A DNA stretch of 39,448 nt. Source: Secundilactobacillus yichangensis. GTDB lineage: Bacteria; Bacillota; Bacilli; Lactobacillales; Lactobacillaceae. Under the pieces are notes generated by a model that worked only from the letters and a program-made list of their open reading frames with translations, searched no databases and was not told the origin of the DNA. Shown piece after piece: positions 16,895 to 25,725 of this stretch. The DNA lies in assembly GCF_016861565.1 (NCBI RefSeq), contig NZ_BOLK01000016.1, positions 1 to 39,448 of the forward strand, in the 5' to 3' direction. Positions within the stretch are counted from its first letter, which is position 1. Every line of letters begins with the position of its first letter. Made by a program: the position numbers and the translations under genes.

Positions 16895-19800
16895 AAGAAC
16901 AGATTTAAACAAAATTGTGATTATCGGCTCAGGTCCAATCGTGATTGGTCAAGCTGCAGAATTTGATTACGCCGGCAGCCAAGCCTGCTTAAGCTTAAAA
17001 GAAGAAGGTTATGACACCGTCCTGATCAATTCTAATCCGGCCACGATCATGACCGACGACGAAATTGCCGACAAAGTCTATCTGGAACCACTGACTTTGG
17101 AAAGTGTAACGGCCATTTTAAAGAAGGAAAAGCCGGATGCCATCCTGCCTACTTTGGGTGGTCAAACCGGCCTGAACCTCGCGGTGGAACTCGCCAAAAA
17201 GGGTATCTTATCAGACTTAGGCATTGAATTACTGGGAACTAACCTGCACACCATCAATCAAGCAGAAGACCGTGAAGCCTTCAAAGATTTAATGAAGGAT
17301 CTTAATCAGCCGATTCCGCCTTCGAAGACGGTCTATGACCTTCAATCTGGTTTGGACTTTGCTCACGAAATTGGCTATCCAGTAATTATCCGGCCAGCTT
17401 ACACCCTTGGCGGAACTGGTGGCGGCTTCGCACATAACGATGACGAAATGCAAACCGTTTTGAATCGTGGTCTAACCATGTCACCGGAAACGGAATGCTT
17501 AGTCGAAAAGAGTATCTCCGGCTTTAAGGAAATCGAATTTGAAGTCATGCGGGATCACAAGGGTTCTTCCATCATCGTTGCCGGCATGGAGAACTTTGAT
17601 CCAGTGGGTGTCCACACTGGTGACTCAATCGTCTTCACGCCAACGCAGACACTGACTGATAAAGAATATCAACGGCTGCGGGATGCATCATTGACCATCG
17701 TGAACGCCCTTAAGATTGAGGGTGGCTGCAACGTTCAATTAGCTCAAGACCCATACAGTGAACACTACTATGTGATCGAAGTTAACCCCCGTGTCAGCCG
17801 TTCATCAGCGCTAGCATCTAAAGCAACTGGTTATCCGATTGCTAAGATTGCAGCAAAGATTGCGGTGGGCCTTAACCTCGATGAAATTATCAACCCAATT
17901 ACCCAAACCACTTACGCTATGTTTGAACCTGCTTTGGACTACGTTGTGGCTAAAATTCCACGTTTTGCCTTTGATAAGTTTTACCATGCTGACCGGAAGC
18001 TAGGGACGCAAATGAAGGCCACCGGTGAAGTGATGGCGATTGGCAGCAATATCGAAGAATCTCTGCTTAAAGCGGTCCAATCACTGGAACTGGATTCTCA
18101 CATGCAAGCTACCCTGTTACCAGACGATGCTAAGGGTAAATCATTAGCAGAATTATTGGAAACTATCAAGACGCCAACGGATATTCGGCTGTTTGAAATT
18201 TTTGCCGCCATCGGCAAAGGTGCCACGGTTGAACAGCTGCATGAGTCAACCAAGATTGACGAATTCTTCTTATCAAAATTAATCAATATCATCGCGATGC
18301 AAAAAGAACTGATGACCGGTATGTTAACCGCTGAAACGGTCCAGAAGGCTCAGAAATTAGGCTTTGATGATGATATGATCAAAGCAGTCACTGATGTTAC
18401 TGATCAAAAATTAGCCAAACTTCATAGTATGACCGATCAGCATCTGGTCTACAAAATGGTTGATACTTGTGCTGCCGAATTTGAAAGCAAAACACCCTAC
18501 TTCTACAGTACGGTTGGCACGGAAAATGAAAGTAAACCATTGGGAAACAGCGTAATTGTTTTAGGTGCCGGCCCAATTCGGATCGGCCAAGGGGTAGAAT
18601 TTGACTACACCACCGTTCACTCCGTTAAAGCACTTCAGGCTGCTGGCTATAACGCCATTATTATTAATAACAATCCCGAAACGGTTTCAACCGACTTCTC
18701 AATTTCTGATAAGCTGTACTTTGAACCACTGACCATCGATTCAGTGATGAACATCGTTAACTTAGAAAAGCCGATTGGCGTTGTCGTGCAATTTGGTGGC
18801 CAAACTGCCATTAATTTAACACCGCAGCTTACTGAACGTGGTGTTAAGATTCTTGGTACCAACATGGCTGGTATTGAACAAACCGAAAACCGGCACGACT
18901 TTGAAGAACTGCTGATTGATCAAGATATTGCCCACCCAGCCGGTGACACCGCAACGGATATTCCGGGGGCTCACCAAATTGCTGATAAGTTAGGCTATCC
19001 CGTTCTAGTACGGCCTAGTTTCGTTCTTGGCGGCAAGGGCATGGCCATCGTTCACGACCAAGATGAACTCAACGATTACTTAGTACCAGCGCTGAAGCAC
19101 AGCCATGGTGAACCAATCTTAATCGATAAGTACATCAAAGGGACTGAATGTGAAGTCGATATTCTCAGCGATGGTAAGCAGGTCTTCATTCCAGGAATTA
19201 TGGAACACTTGGAAGGCGCTGGTGTCCACTCAGGTGATTCGATTGCCATGTATCCGCCGCAAACCTTAACTGACGCTCAAAAGACCGAAATCGTGCAGAT
19301 TGCTACTAAAATTGGTAAGTCCGTTCACTGCATCGGAATGATGAACATTCAGTTTATCGCGGCTGACCAAATCTACGTGATCGAAGTGAACCCGCGGGCT
19401 TCCAGAACCGTGCCGTTCATGAGTAAGATCACCCACATGCATTTAGCACAGTTAGCGACCCAATTGATCATCGGTAAATCACTAGCAGATATCGGTTTGC
19501 AGCCAGGGATGTACCCAGAGCCAGACAGCGTCTATGTTAAAGCACCTGTCTTCTCATTCGCTAAGCTACCGGGTGCCCCAACGGCTCTTAGTCCAGAAAT
19601 GAAGTCGACTGGTGAAGACCTCGGTCATGGCAAGACATTGTCCGAAGCCCTTCATAAAGCCTTCTTTGATAGCTACCATTTCGATAGCGACAAGACCGGG
19701 CCGATCTTAGTCACCCCATATGATGTTAAGAATACCGAATTAATGTCAGCTCTCGACGCTGGCGGCTATCCACACCAGGTCTATCAAATGGATCAGGAGT

Positions 19801-19958
19801 GGCCAGATAATTTGGCTTTCGTCCTTGCAACTGAGGACGAAAGTGATTTAGCCAAGCAACTGACAACGCGGGCTTTAAGTCACGAAGTCACTTTGTTCAC
19901 AGCTTCTGATACTGTAGCTGCACTCGTTAAACGGACGAGTGCCAAACAGGCAGGTTAA
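16887..19958 (+). CDS. carB: Carbamoyl-phosphate synthase large subunit
   Basis: The start is ATG 16887 ([17 protein letters not shown]), after GGGGGAG and overlapping the end of carA by 8 nt; longer in-frame extensions lie inside carA. At 1023 residues it is shorter than pyrimidine-type CarB (about 1060-1070) and close to the arginine-type enzymes of Bacillus. Two homologous ATP-grasp halves are visible: [19 protein letters not shown] in the first, [20 protein letters not shown] in the second, each with EVNPR metal-binding motifs. The C-terminal MGS-like domain (last about 120 residues) is the usual allosteric site. Confidence 0.96.
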   Translation: MPKRTDLNKIVIIGSGPIVIGQAAEFDYAGSQACLSLKEEGYDTVLINSNPATIMTDDEIADKVYLEPLTLESVTAILKKEKPDAILPTLGGQTGLNLAVELAKKGILSDLGIELLGTNLHTINQAEDREAFKDLMKDLNQPIPPSKTVYDLQSGLDFAHEIGYPVIIRPAYTLGGTGGGFAHNDDEMQTVLNRGLTMSPETECLVEKSISGFKEIEFEVMRDHKGSSIIVAGMENFDPVGVHTGDSIVFTPTQTLTDKEYQRLRDASLTIVNALKIEGGCNVQLAQDPYSEHYYVIEVNPRVSRSSALASKATGYPIAKIAAKIAVGLNLDEIINPITQTTYAMFEPALDYVVAKIPRFAFDKFYHADRKLGTQMKATGEVMAIGSNIEESLLKAVQSLELDSHMQATLLPDDAKGKSLAELLETIKTPTDIRLFEIFAAIGKGATVEQLHESTKIDEFFLSKLINIIAMQKELMTGMLTAETVQKAQKLGFDDDMIKAVTDVTDQKLAKLHSMTDQHLVYKMVDTCAAEFESKTPYFYSTVGTENESKPLGNSVIVLGAGPIRIGQGVEFDYTTVHSVKALQAAGYNAIIINNNPETVSTDFSISDKLYFEPLTIDSVMNIVNLEKPIGVVVQFGGQTAINLTPQLTERGVKILGTNMAGIEQTENRHDFEELLIDQDIAHPAGDTATDIPGAHQIADKLGYPVLVRPSFVLGGKGMAIVHDQDELNDYLVPALKHSHGEPILIDKYIKGTECEVDILSDGKQVFIPGIMEHLEGAGVHSGDSIAMYPPQTLTDAQKTEIVQIATKIGKSVHCIGMMNIQFIAADQIYVIEVNPRASRTVPFMSKITHMHLAQLATQLIIGKSLADIGLQPGMYPEPDSVYVKAPVFSFAKLPGAPTALSPEMKSTGEDLGHGKTLSEALHKAFFDSYHFDSDKTGPILVTPYDVKNTELMSALDAGGYPHQVYQMDQEWPDNLAFVLATEDESDLAKQLTTRALSHEVTLFTASDTVAALVKRTSAKQAG

Positions 19959-19974
19959 CCGTGAACTTAGTCGT

Positions 19975-20012
19975 AAAAATACCTCCAGCAATGATTTGTT
20001 GGAGGTATTTTT
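19975..20012 (+). terminator. Terminator of carAB
   Basis: AAAAATACCTCCA (19975-19987) pairs perfectly with TGGAGGTATTTTT (20000-20012). Confidence 0.93.
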
Positions 20013-20211
20013 ATGCTCAAACGGCTTGTAAATCAGACAATATTAACTGCTCTAATCCCACTCTATTTGGCGCGAATCAATTGTAAGCAGTCTCAAATTG
20101 GAAATCCGTTGAAACCGTTTACTTTATAATTGACACTCAGCTTTGAACCTGCGATGATTAAGTTAGAACATCTCATAATTGTAATCAACACCCATAAGGG
20201 AGGGATTGAAA

Positions 20212-20841
20212 ATGATTAAAGATCAAGATCCACAAACCACCGAACGACTTACGCATTTAACCCTGATATTAGTGACTCATGCCCCTAAACACGTTCCGTT
20301 GGAAGAACTCGCAAAAGCATTGAATGCTGACACAGATACTGTTCGTCACGACTTAAACTGGGTCTCCGACTTTCTGGCCCATTACGATCTAGTGGTTGAC
20401 CCTTCTGTTGATCAGCAGGTAGCTGTATACGGTCAGGAAAACTACTTGTTCAGGGCAGTTTTAGACCTCTTAAAATCGTTCTCAAAACCAGATCAGTTAG
20501 TGACTGGCTTCCCGATTACTAATAAAAAATTAGAAACGCAGCTGAAAGAACGCTTAGAGGCTTTAGTCAAGATCACTCCGCTTGACACCCCTGCTCAGCA
20601 ATCCATTTATGATTACATGTGGACCTTGGCAATGCGCTATCGCTACGGCAGAGTTAAACGGCTGGGATTGGCAGACCTATTTACGCCTGAACAGCTGGCA
20701 TTGATATCCAACGAAAAAGAAATCCATTCTTGGTCGCAAAAAACCATTGAAATCTTGGAAGACGACTTACCAGCAAATCAAGACCTGCCACTGGCAGAAG
20801 CTTATCTGCTGACTTTAAGGGTTTGGCTTTATGCACACTAA
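20212..20841 (+). CDS. HTH protein related to BglG/Mga-type regulators
   Basis: 209 residues from ATG 20212, behind AAGGGAGGG. Residues about 10-75 form a winged-helix segment (HVPLEELAKALNADTDTVRH, then DLNWVSDFLAHYDLVVD) with the GQENYLFRAVLDLL phrase that follows the HTH in BglG/MtlR/Mga regulators. Residues 100-209 are helical and may be a degenerate PRD-like domain. There are no PTS EIIA/EIIB domains, so it is much shorter than a full PRD regulator. Its target is unknown; it is monocistronic with its own terminator. Confidence 0.6.
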   Translation: MIKDQDPQTTERLTHLTLILVTHAPKHVPLEELAKALNADTDTVRHDLNWVSDFLAHYDLVVDPSVDQQVAVYGQENYLFRAVLDLLKSFSKPDQLVTGFPITNKKLETQLKERLEALVKITPLDTPAQQSIYDYMWTLAMRYRYGRVKRLGLADLFTPEQLALISNEKEIHSWSQKTIEILEDDLPANQDLPLAEAYLLTLRVWLYAH

Positions 20842-20850
20842 GTTATTATG

Positions 20851-20886
20851 AACGTCTCGATAAAAATCATCGGGGCGTTTTCTTTT
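20851..20886 (+). terminator. Terminator after the HTH gene
   Basis: AACGTCTCGAT pairs with ATCGGGGCGTT (two U.G pairs), followed by TTCTTTT. Confidence 0.82.
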
Positions 20887-20949
20887 ACACTAACTCCAGC
20901 TATAATAAACACATTGTTTTTAATCTGAATACTTAACTGGAGGAAGCTC

Positions 20950-21435
20950 ATGCTTATATTTCAACCCGCTGAACCAAATCAGCTTGATGCTATCATGACA
21001 ATTGAAAATCAGGGCTTTACTCCCGAAGAAGCAGCTACCCGAAGGAGTATGGCCGAACGAATCAACCGCATCAGCGATACCTTTATTGTGGCCGTGCAAA
21101 ATCAACGCGTTTTAGGCTACATCGTGGGTCCCGCTTCAGACGAGCGTTACCTCAGTGACTCACTTTATGAGCATCTTGATGCCAATAAGCCAACGGACCG
21201 TTACCAGACCGTGTTGAGTCTGGCTGTGGCAAAAGACGCTCGTGGCCAAGGTCGGGGAAGTAAACTGCTTGCTGAACTGGCAAAGGTTGCTCAAGCCCAG
21301 CACCGCAAGGCAATCACCCTAACCTGCTTATCGAAATTAGTACCATTTTACGAACGCAATGGCTACGTTAATGAAGGGGTCTCCGCTTCTGTGCACGCCG
21401 GCGAAACCTGGTATAACATGGTTAACGAGCTCTAA
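20950..21435 (+). CDS. GNAT-family N-acetyltransferase
   Basis: 161 residues. The acetyl-CoA loop VAKDARGQGRGSKLL (about 93-107) is motif A of GNAT enzymes, and VPFYERNGYVNEG is motif B. The sequence LSLAVAKDARGQGRG and the SDSLY segment (69-73) recall the arylalkylamine-type AANAT-like subgroup, but the substrate cannot be told. Ribosome site TGGAGGAAG lies before ATG 20950, and a TATAAT at 20901-20906 is a probable -10. Confidence 0.88.
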   Translation: MLIFQPAEPNQLDAIMTIENQGFTPEEAATRRSMAERINRISDTFIVAVQNQRVLGYIVGPASDERYLSDSLYEHLDANKPTDRYQTVLSLAVAKDARGQGRGSKLLAELAKVAQAQHRKAITLTCLSKLVPFYERNGYVNEGVSASVHAGETWYNMVNEL

Positions 21436-21470
21436 AAACGCGCCGCAAAACAGCTTTCGGCATCTAACAT

Positions 21471-21508
21471 AAAAAGCGCCATTCCCTAGTAATCGGAATG
21501 GCGTTTTT
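21471..21508 (+). terminator. Bidirectional terminator between GNAT and phosphatase genes
   Basis: AAAAGCGCCATTCC pairs perfectly with GGAATGGCGTTTT around a 9-nt loop, with A-run before and T-run after. Confidence 0.92.
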
Positions 21509-21524
21509 CGTATCAAACTCTTAC

Positions 21525-22136
21525 TTAGTAGCGCTGATTGTAAAACCAAACGTAGTACCGGCCATCAATCAAACTGATCTTTGTCACGCTGGTATTATCG
21601 GGTTCTGGCAGCGTCATAACGTCTTGCGGCTGTAAAGCAGCTAATGCTGCGGCCTTAACAGTAAAACCGTGAGTGACAACGATGTATTTACCATCGGCAG
21701 AACGATGAGCATAGTCCATCATGAAATCAGTCACCCGCTCAATAACGTGATCAAACGTCTCACCATTAGTCGCATAGCGTGTATAACTTGGCAAAACATC
21801 ATGGAGAAAGGGATCAAACACCGTCGGGTATTGGGCCTGTAACTCTAAATTTTTCAAGCCATCCCACTGACCATAGGAAATTTCAAGCAGCCGCGCATCA
21901 GTTGCGGTTGGCAAGGCTGCCGTCGCATTGAGAATCATTGCCGTCTCCTGAGTCCGGTGCAACGGACTAGCAATCAGCTGATCAGCAAAACGAAGGTCAA
22001 AATGATCACGTAAATGCCGTACCTGTTTTTTCCCCGTCTCATTCAACAGTGTAATATTGGAATTGATCGTGCCCTGCTTTAAGCCAAGTGCATTGGCCAC
22101 GGTCTGACCGTGGCGAATAAAATAAAATTCAGTCAT
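21525..22136 (-). CDS. Histidine phosphatase family protein
   Basis: 203 residues from ATG 22136 (MTEFYFIRHGQT), 7 nt after TGGAGCG; a longer in-frame ORF has no ribosome site. The catalytic RHG is at 8-10, R61 in SPLHRTQET, E86 in LEISYGQWDG and the second histidine H156 in VVTHGFTVKA, so all active-site residues of the phosphoglycerate-mutase-like phosphatases are present. Length excludes the 230-250-residue glycolytic mutase. It shares its promoter region with the divergent serC-serA operon, and no serB is in the window, so a phosphoserine phosphatase role (as in the metal-independent enzymes of this family) is a reasonable hypothesis, not a proven one. Confidence 0.88.
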   Translation of the reverse strand: MTEFYFIRHGQTVANALGLKQGTINSNITLLNETGKKQVRHLRDHFDLRFADQLIASPLHRTQETAMILNATAALPTATDARLLEISYGQWDGLKNLELQAQYPTVFDPFLHDVLPSYTRYATNGETFDHVIERVTDFMMDYAHRSADGKYIVVTHGFTVKAAALAALQPQDVMTLPEPDNTSVTKISLIDGRYYVWFYNQRY

Positions 22137-22197
22137 GCAATACGCTCCATTTCTTGATGTTGGATAGTTCGCACTAAGCGTTAAAACTAGTGACTTT

Positions 22198-22227
22198 ATA
22201 ATATCAATTTTCCTCATACAATTCCAA
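22198..22227 (-). promoter_or_regulatory. Promoter of the histidine phosphatase
   Basis: On the minus strand TTGGAA (22227-22222), 18-nt spacer, TATTAT (22203-22198). Confidence 0.5.
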
Positions 22228-22320
22228 TTTTAAAATATTTTCACGTCCATCAATAATCTCTATCAATAGCTATAAAGAGCTTTCATTGCTGTACAATCAC
22301 GCCTTAGTTATAAAAATTCG

Positions 22321-22349
22321 TTGACAAGTATTCCAACCTCTGTTAAATT
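22321..22349 (+). promoter_or_regulatory. Promoter of the serine leader and serCA
   Basis: TTGACA (22321-22326), 17-nt spacer, extended -10 TGT-TAAATT (22341-22349). The start site would be near 22356, just before the leader ribosome site. Confidence 0.75.
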
Positions 22350-22376
22350 TTAATTAAAGAAATGGAGGTTACTGAT

Positions 22377-22439
22377 ATGAACAAACCAAATAACATGCAA
22401 ACAGTATCATCCTCCTGGTCTACAGTCACATCTGTGTAG
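22377..22439 (+). CDS. Serine-rich leader peptide, 20 aa
   Basis: GGAGG at 22364-22368, 8 nt before ATG 22377. The product starts MNKPNNMQTV and continues SSSWSTVTSV, so five of the last ten residues are serine; codons 11-13 are TCA TCC TCC, codon 15 TCT, codon 19 TCT. The stop TAG is at 22437-22439, inside the first arm of the attenuator. A short translated ORF with runs of the end-product codon before a terminator and the serine genes is the classic layout of a ribosome-sensing leader. Confidence 0.82.
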   Translation: MNKPNNMQTVSSSWSTVTSV

Positions 22440-22557
22440 ACCCATCTTGACGTACACTCATTGGTCTCACACAGATGAATTGATGAATTCAAATTCAACT
22501 GTGAGGCCGCCATACTTGTAATCAACCACCCTCACAGTCATCGCTGTGAGGGTTTTT
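22429..22557 (+). promoter_or_regulatory. Serine attenuator of serC-serA
   Basis: Five segments with exclusive pairings. A (22429-22442, CATCTGTGTAGACC) pairs with B (22463-22477) over 14 bp with one bulge. B (463-471, GGTCTCACA) pairs with C (500-508, TGTGAGGCC). C (499-506, CTGTGAGG) pairs with D (530-537, CCTCACAG). D (528-537) pairs with E (544-553) as a terminator followed by TTTT. The leader stop codon lies in A. Predicted logic: enough serine lets the ribosome reach the stop and mask A, B then holds C, and D:E terminates. Stalling at the Ser codons leaves A:B formed, C captures D and serCA is read. Confidence 0.78.
22528..22557 (+). terminator. Attenuator terminator before serC
   Basis: ACCCTCACAG pairs perfectly with CTGTGAGGGT around a 6-nt loop, followed by TTTT. 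It lies 31 nt before the serC start. Confidence 0.9.
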
Positions 22558-22587
22558 AATTTCTAATTCTATTTGGAGGAAAATCTC

Positions 22588-23664
22588 ATGACAGTTTATA
22601 ATTTTGCCGCTGGTCCAGCAACGTTACCAGACCAAGTCATCAAACAAATTCAAGACGAACTTCCGTCCCTGCGAGGCACGGAAATGAGTATTATGGAAAT
22701 CTCTCACCGCTCCGCATTGTTTGACGATATCATCAACACCGCGCAACAGGATCTTCGTGATCTGATGAGTATTCCTGACGATTACCAAGTACTCTTCTTT
22801 CAGGGCGGCGGCACCGGTCAATTTGCCGCTATTCCCATGAATTTAGCCACCAAGCACCACCGAATTGCCTTACTGGACAGTGGCCACTGGGCTGCTAAAG
22901 CCGGCGAAGAAGCCGCTAATCTGGGCTATCAAGTAGATACATTAGCTTCCACCAAGGGTACGCACTACGATCGGCTGCCAGCCCGCACTTCAACATTACC
23001 AACAGATACCTACGATTACTTACACATTTGCACGAACAATACGATTGAAGGCACCGCTTATCATGATTTGCCGCAAACTAACGGTACCCCATTGGTAGCT
23101 GATATGTCATCCAACATCATGGCACAGCACTATAACGTCAGCGACTTCGATTTAATCTTTGCCGGTGTCCAAAAGAACCTGGGGCCGGCAGGGGTGACCC
23201 TCGTTATCGTTAAGAAGTCATTGATCAAAGAAGTACCTCATATTCCAAGCGTCTTTAATTATCAGCTCTTCGCAAAAAAGAACTCCATGCCCAACACCCC
23301 GCCCGTTTTCAACATCTACGCCACTGGCCTAACGCTGAAATGGCTGAAGAAAATCGGCGGGATTGAAGCAATGGAAGCCCGAAACAAGAAAAAAGCTAGT
23401 CTGTTATACGACTTTTTAGATCAATCTAAACTATTCAGTAACCCGGTTAAACATGAAGATCGGTCACTGACCAACGTCCCGTTCATGACGGCAGATCCGA
23501 AAATCGATCAGGCAGCCATTGATGATCTTACTGCTCACGGCTTACTGAATTTAAAGGGTCACCGCAGTGTCGGCGGCCTGCGTGCCAGTCTCTATAACGC
23601 CATGCCGTTTGAAGGCGTCCAAGCACTCGTTAATGAACTCTATCGCTTTGAAAAAAACCTATAG
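22588..23664 (+). CDS. serC: Phosphoserine aminotransferase
   Basis: Converts 3-phosphohydroxypyruvate and glutamate to phosphoserine. 358 residues from ATG 22588 (MTVYNFAAGPATLP) behind TTTGGAGGA. NFAAGPA at the N-terminus, FFQGGGTGQFAAIPMNL (70-86) for phosphate binding, and the PLP lysine K196 in FAGVQKNLGPAG are all family hallmarks. It is first in the serC-serA operon under the serine attenuator; serA starts 15 nt after its stop. Confidence 0.97.
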   Translation: MTVYNFAAGPATLPDQVIKQIQDELPSLRGTEMSIMEISHRSALFDDIINTAQQDLRDLMSIPDDYQVLFFQGGGTGQFAAIPMNLATKHHRIALLDSGHWAAKAGEEAANLGYQVDTLASTKGTHYDRLPARTSTLPTDTYDYLHICTNNTIEGTAYHDLPQTNGTPLVADMSSNIMAQHYNVSDFDLIFAGVQKNLGPAGVTLVIVKKSLIKEVPHIPSVFNYQLFAKKNSMPNTPPVFNIYATGLTLKWLKKIGGIEAMEARNKKKASLLYDFLDQSKLFSNPVKHEDRSLTNVPFMTADPKIDQAAIDDLTAHGLLNLKGHRSVGGLRASLYNAMPFEGVQALVNELYRFEKNL

Positions 23665-23679
23665 GAGATGTTTGTTTTT

Positions 23680-24843
23680 ATGTATCAGATTAAAACGTAC
23701 AACGCAATTGCTAAAGCTGGTCTGGATCGGTTTACCGACCAGTACCAAATCAATCAAACTGATGATGCCGATGCTTACCTGATTCGTTCGGTCAATCTTC
23801 ACGAACAAGAATTACCTAAAAATCTAAAAGTGATCGTTCGAGCTGGTGCCGGGTTCAATAACGTTCCCATTGATAAGGCGACGACTAATGGAACGGCAGT
23901 TTTCACTACTCCCGGCAGTAATGCCAACGCGGTCAAAGAGCTGATGATTGCTATGCTGGTTGCGGCTTCACGAAATCTATTTGCCGCTGCCGACTACGCC
24001 GCGCAAAATAGCGGTGCCGATATTTCCAAACGGACTGAACATGATAAAACCAAGTTCAGCGGACAGGAACTGCTTGGGAAAACCTTGGCAGTGATTGGGG
24101 TCGGCCACGTTGGCTCGTTAGTTGCTAACGCTGCCAGTCAATTAGGGATGAAGGTTATCGCCTACGATCCCTACCTGTCATCAGATGCAGCATGGCGGAT
24201 TTCAACTGATATCCACCGGGCAAAGACACTGCATACGGCCCTTAAAAACGCCGACTACGTTACCATCCACGTGCCAAAGAACGGAGAAACTACCGGCATG
24301 ATTGGTGCTAAAGAATTAGCTGCCATGAAAGACGGTGTCACGGTCTTCAACTTTGCCCGCGGTGGAATCGTGAATAACATGGAGATGCTGAAGGCACTGG
24401 ATAATGGTCACGCTAAGGGTTACTTTACCGATTTCGGCAGTGACGAGATTCTCAACCGTAAAGACGTGGTTGTTACGCCGCACATCGGCGGCTCTACCGG
24501 CGAAGCAGAAACTAACGGCGCAGTCCAGGGCGCGGAAACGATCATGAACTTCTTGGAAACTGGCAACATCCAAAATAGCGTTAACCTGCCAAATCTACAA
24601 ATTCCGTTTGCAACACCTTACCGGATCACCGTCATGCACCAAAACATTCCGAATATGGTCGGCCAAATTGCAACGATTCTTGCCAACGCCAACATTAACA
24701 TTGAAAACATGAGCAACGCCGCCAAAGATAAGGTGGCGTACACCATCATCGATGTCAACCACTTGCAAAAACAGGACGCTGCAATTATTGACCAACTAAG
24801 TGCCATTGAGGCTGTCTACCGCGTTAGATTAATCAGAAAATAG
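23680..24843 (+). CDS. serA: D-3-phosphoglycerate dehydrogenase
   Basis: Oxidises 3-phosphoglycerate, the entry step to serine. The start is ATG 23680 (MYQIKTYNAIAKAG); the ATG at 23668 directly abuts the AGGAG ribosome site and is unlikely. 387 residues. Rossmann loop GVGHVG (140-145), catalytic triad R227 (ARGG), E256, H268 (TPHIGGSTGEA), and a C-terminal ACT domain (about 318-387) that probably senses serine. Compact type, without the intervening ASB domain of longer SerA proteins. Serine supply would thus be controlled twice: by attenuation and probably by ACT feedback. Confidence 0.96.
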   Translation: MYQIKTYNAIAKAGLDRFTDQYQINQTDDADAYLIRSVNLHEQELPKNLKVIVRAGAGFNNVPIDKATTNGTAVFTTPGSNANAVKELMIAMLVAASRNLFAAADYAAQNSGADISKRTEHDKTKFSGQELLGKTLAVIGVGHVGSLVANAASQLGMKVIAYDPYLSSDAAWRISTDIHRAKTLHTALKNADYVTIHVPKNGETTGMIGAKELAAMKDGVTVFNFARGGIVNNMEMLKALDNGHAKGYFTDFGSDEILNRKDVVVTPHIGGSTGEAETNGAVQGAETIMNFLETGNIQNSVNLPNLQIPFATPYRITVMHQNIPNMVGQIATILANANINIENMSNAAKDKVAYTIIDVNHLQKQDAAIIDQLSAIEAVYRVRLIRK

Positions 24844-24947
24844 TACTGAAAAAGGCTTGGCTTGAGTCTATATTGATAAGTATTTCAATTAACTTATTAG
24901 CTGAAATTTGCAATAATTGTACTTTAGTTCAGTGCTTCAATATAGCC

Positions 24948-25056
24948 TAATCGTGTTGCGTGCGGCAGAGGCCTGCATATAAGCGAGTCCCCTCACAAGC
25001 CCCAAAGTTCAGGGCTTATGAGGGGACTCGCTTATACACTGGTCTCTTAACGCCTT
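24948..25056 (-). repeat. Structured intergenic repeat, copy D (inverted, divergent)
   Basis: Read on the minus strand it has the edges of the family (AAGGCG, AAGAGACCAGTGTATAAG, CTTATATGCAGG, CCTCTGC, CGATTA). The 24-bp stem 25035-25012 with 25002-24979 has a single U.G pair (minus-strand sense) and a loop TGAACTTTG. The stem sequence is unrelated to that of the other copies, yet the GAACTT loop of copies 1 and C and the ATGCAG flank are kept. It lies downstream of serA on the opposite strand. Confidence 0.75.
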
Positions 25057-25080
25057 ACTACACACTCTCTTGATGCAATC

Positions 25081-25127
25081 AAAAACAGGTGGTTAACGTC
25101 CCTACACGTTGACCACCTGTTATTTTA
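25081..25127 (+). terminator. Probable terminator of serCA
   Basis: AACAGGTGGTTAACG (25084-25098) pairs with CGTTGACCACCTGTT (25107-25121) with one U.G pair, followed by ATTTTAT. It is 240 nt after serA, beyond repeat copy D. Confidence 0.78.
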
Positions 25128-25680
25128 TAAAAAACCTTACCCTTGTTGGGGAACGCGAAGTAAAGTCTTAAGTTTTGCGATAACTCTATATTTTACACAT
25201 CCAAACGAGAAGTCGGACGTGCCATATGGAAAATCATTATCGCTAGTGTTTAAATGATTCGTCATCATCAAACACTTTTATCTAATGTTGCAATTTATCG
25301 CAACGCCCCCACGCTCCGACAAATACAACTTCATTACAGATCTTCACATTATTGAAACAAACTAACGGCTCAGCAGTTGTCGTCAAATCAATATTCTCTC
25401 CAATACTGGTTTTCGCTGTTGAAAAATACTCCCGAAACCGTTTGTCCATCTTTTTTTAATATGGATATCACGTAATGATTACCCTTGTATTAAATTTCCC
25501 TAGCTAATTTCCAGGTAGTTAGCCGTGTAAAACGTTAAGCAAGAGCACCTTTAATACAGGTACAATTATGGCTTGAAAACCCCGTAAATTCAATACTTCC
25601 CGTCTCCCACTTTTTTTAAATTTTTTAAAAAAAGTGGTGAAACCAATTATGCTGAAAAACTGATTAATGGTCGCAAATAT
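25128..25680. other. Non-coding stretch before the Mga-type gene
   Basis: About 550 nt with no ORF that has a ribosome site and plausible composition on either strand. It contains a palindrome of A/T runs flanked by CACTTTTTTT and AAAAAAAGTG near 25611-25635 and a short GTTGC/GCAAC hairpin near 25284-25301. I see no RNA gene or mobile-element end; it may be decayed sequence. Confidence 0.5.
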
Positions 25681-25692
25681 ACTATAATAAGG

Positions 25693-25698
25693 TATAAT
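25693..25698 (+). promoter_or_regulatory. Candidate -10 box of the Mga-type gene
   Basis: TATAAT at 25693-25698, with another TATAAT ten bases upstream (25683-25688). No good -35 box is seen at the right distance for either, which fits an activator-dependent or autoregulated promoter. Confidence 0.4.
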
Positions 25699-25725
25699 TT
25701 AGGGTGGAATAATAATCGAGCAAAA

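Noticed and set aside
22350-22587. T-box riboswitch before serC
   Set aside because: No T-box sequence (AGGGTGGNACCGCG-like) and no specifier-loop layout; the leader ORF and pairing chain explain the region better.
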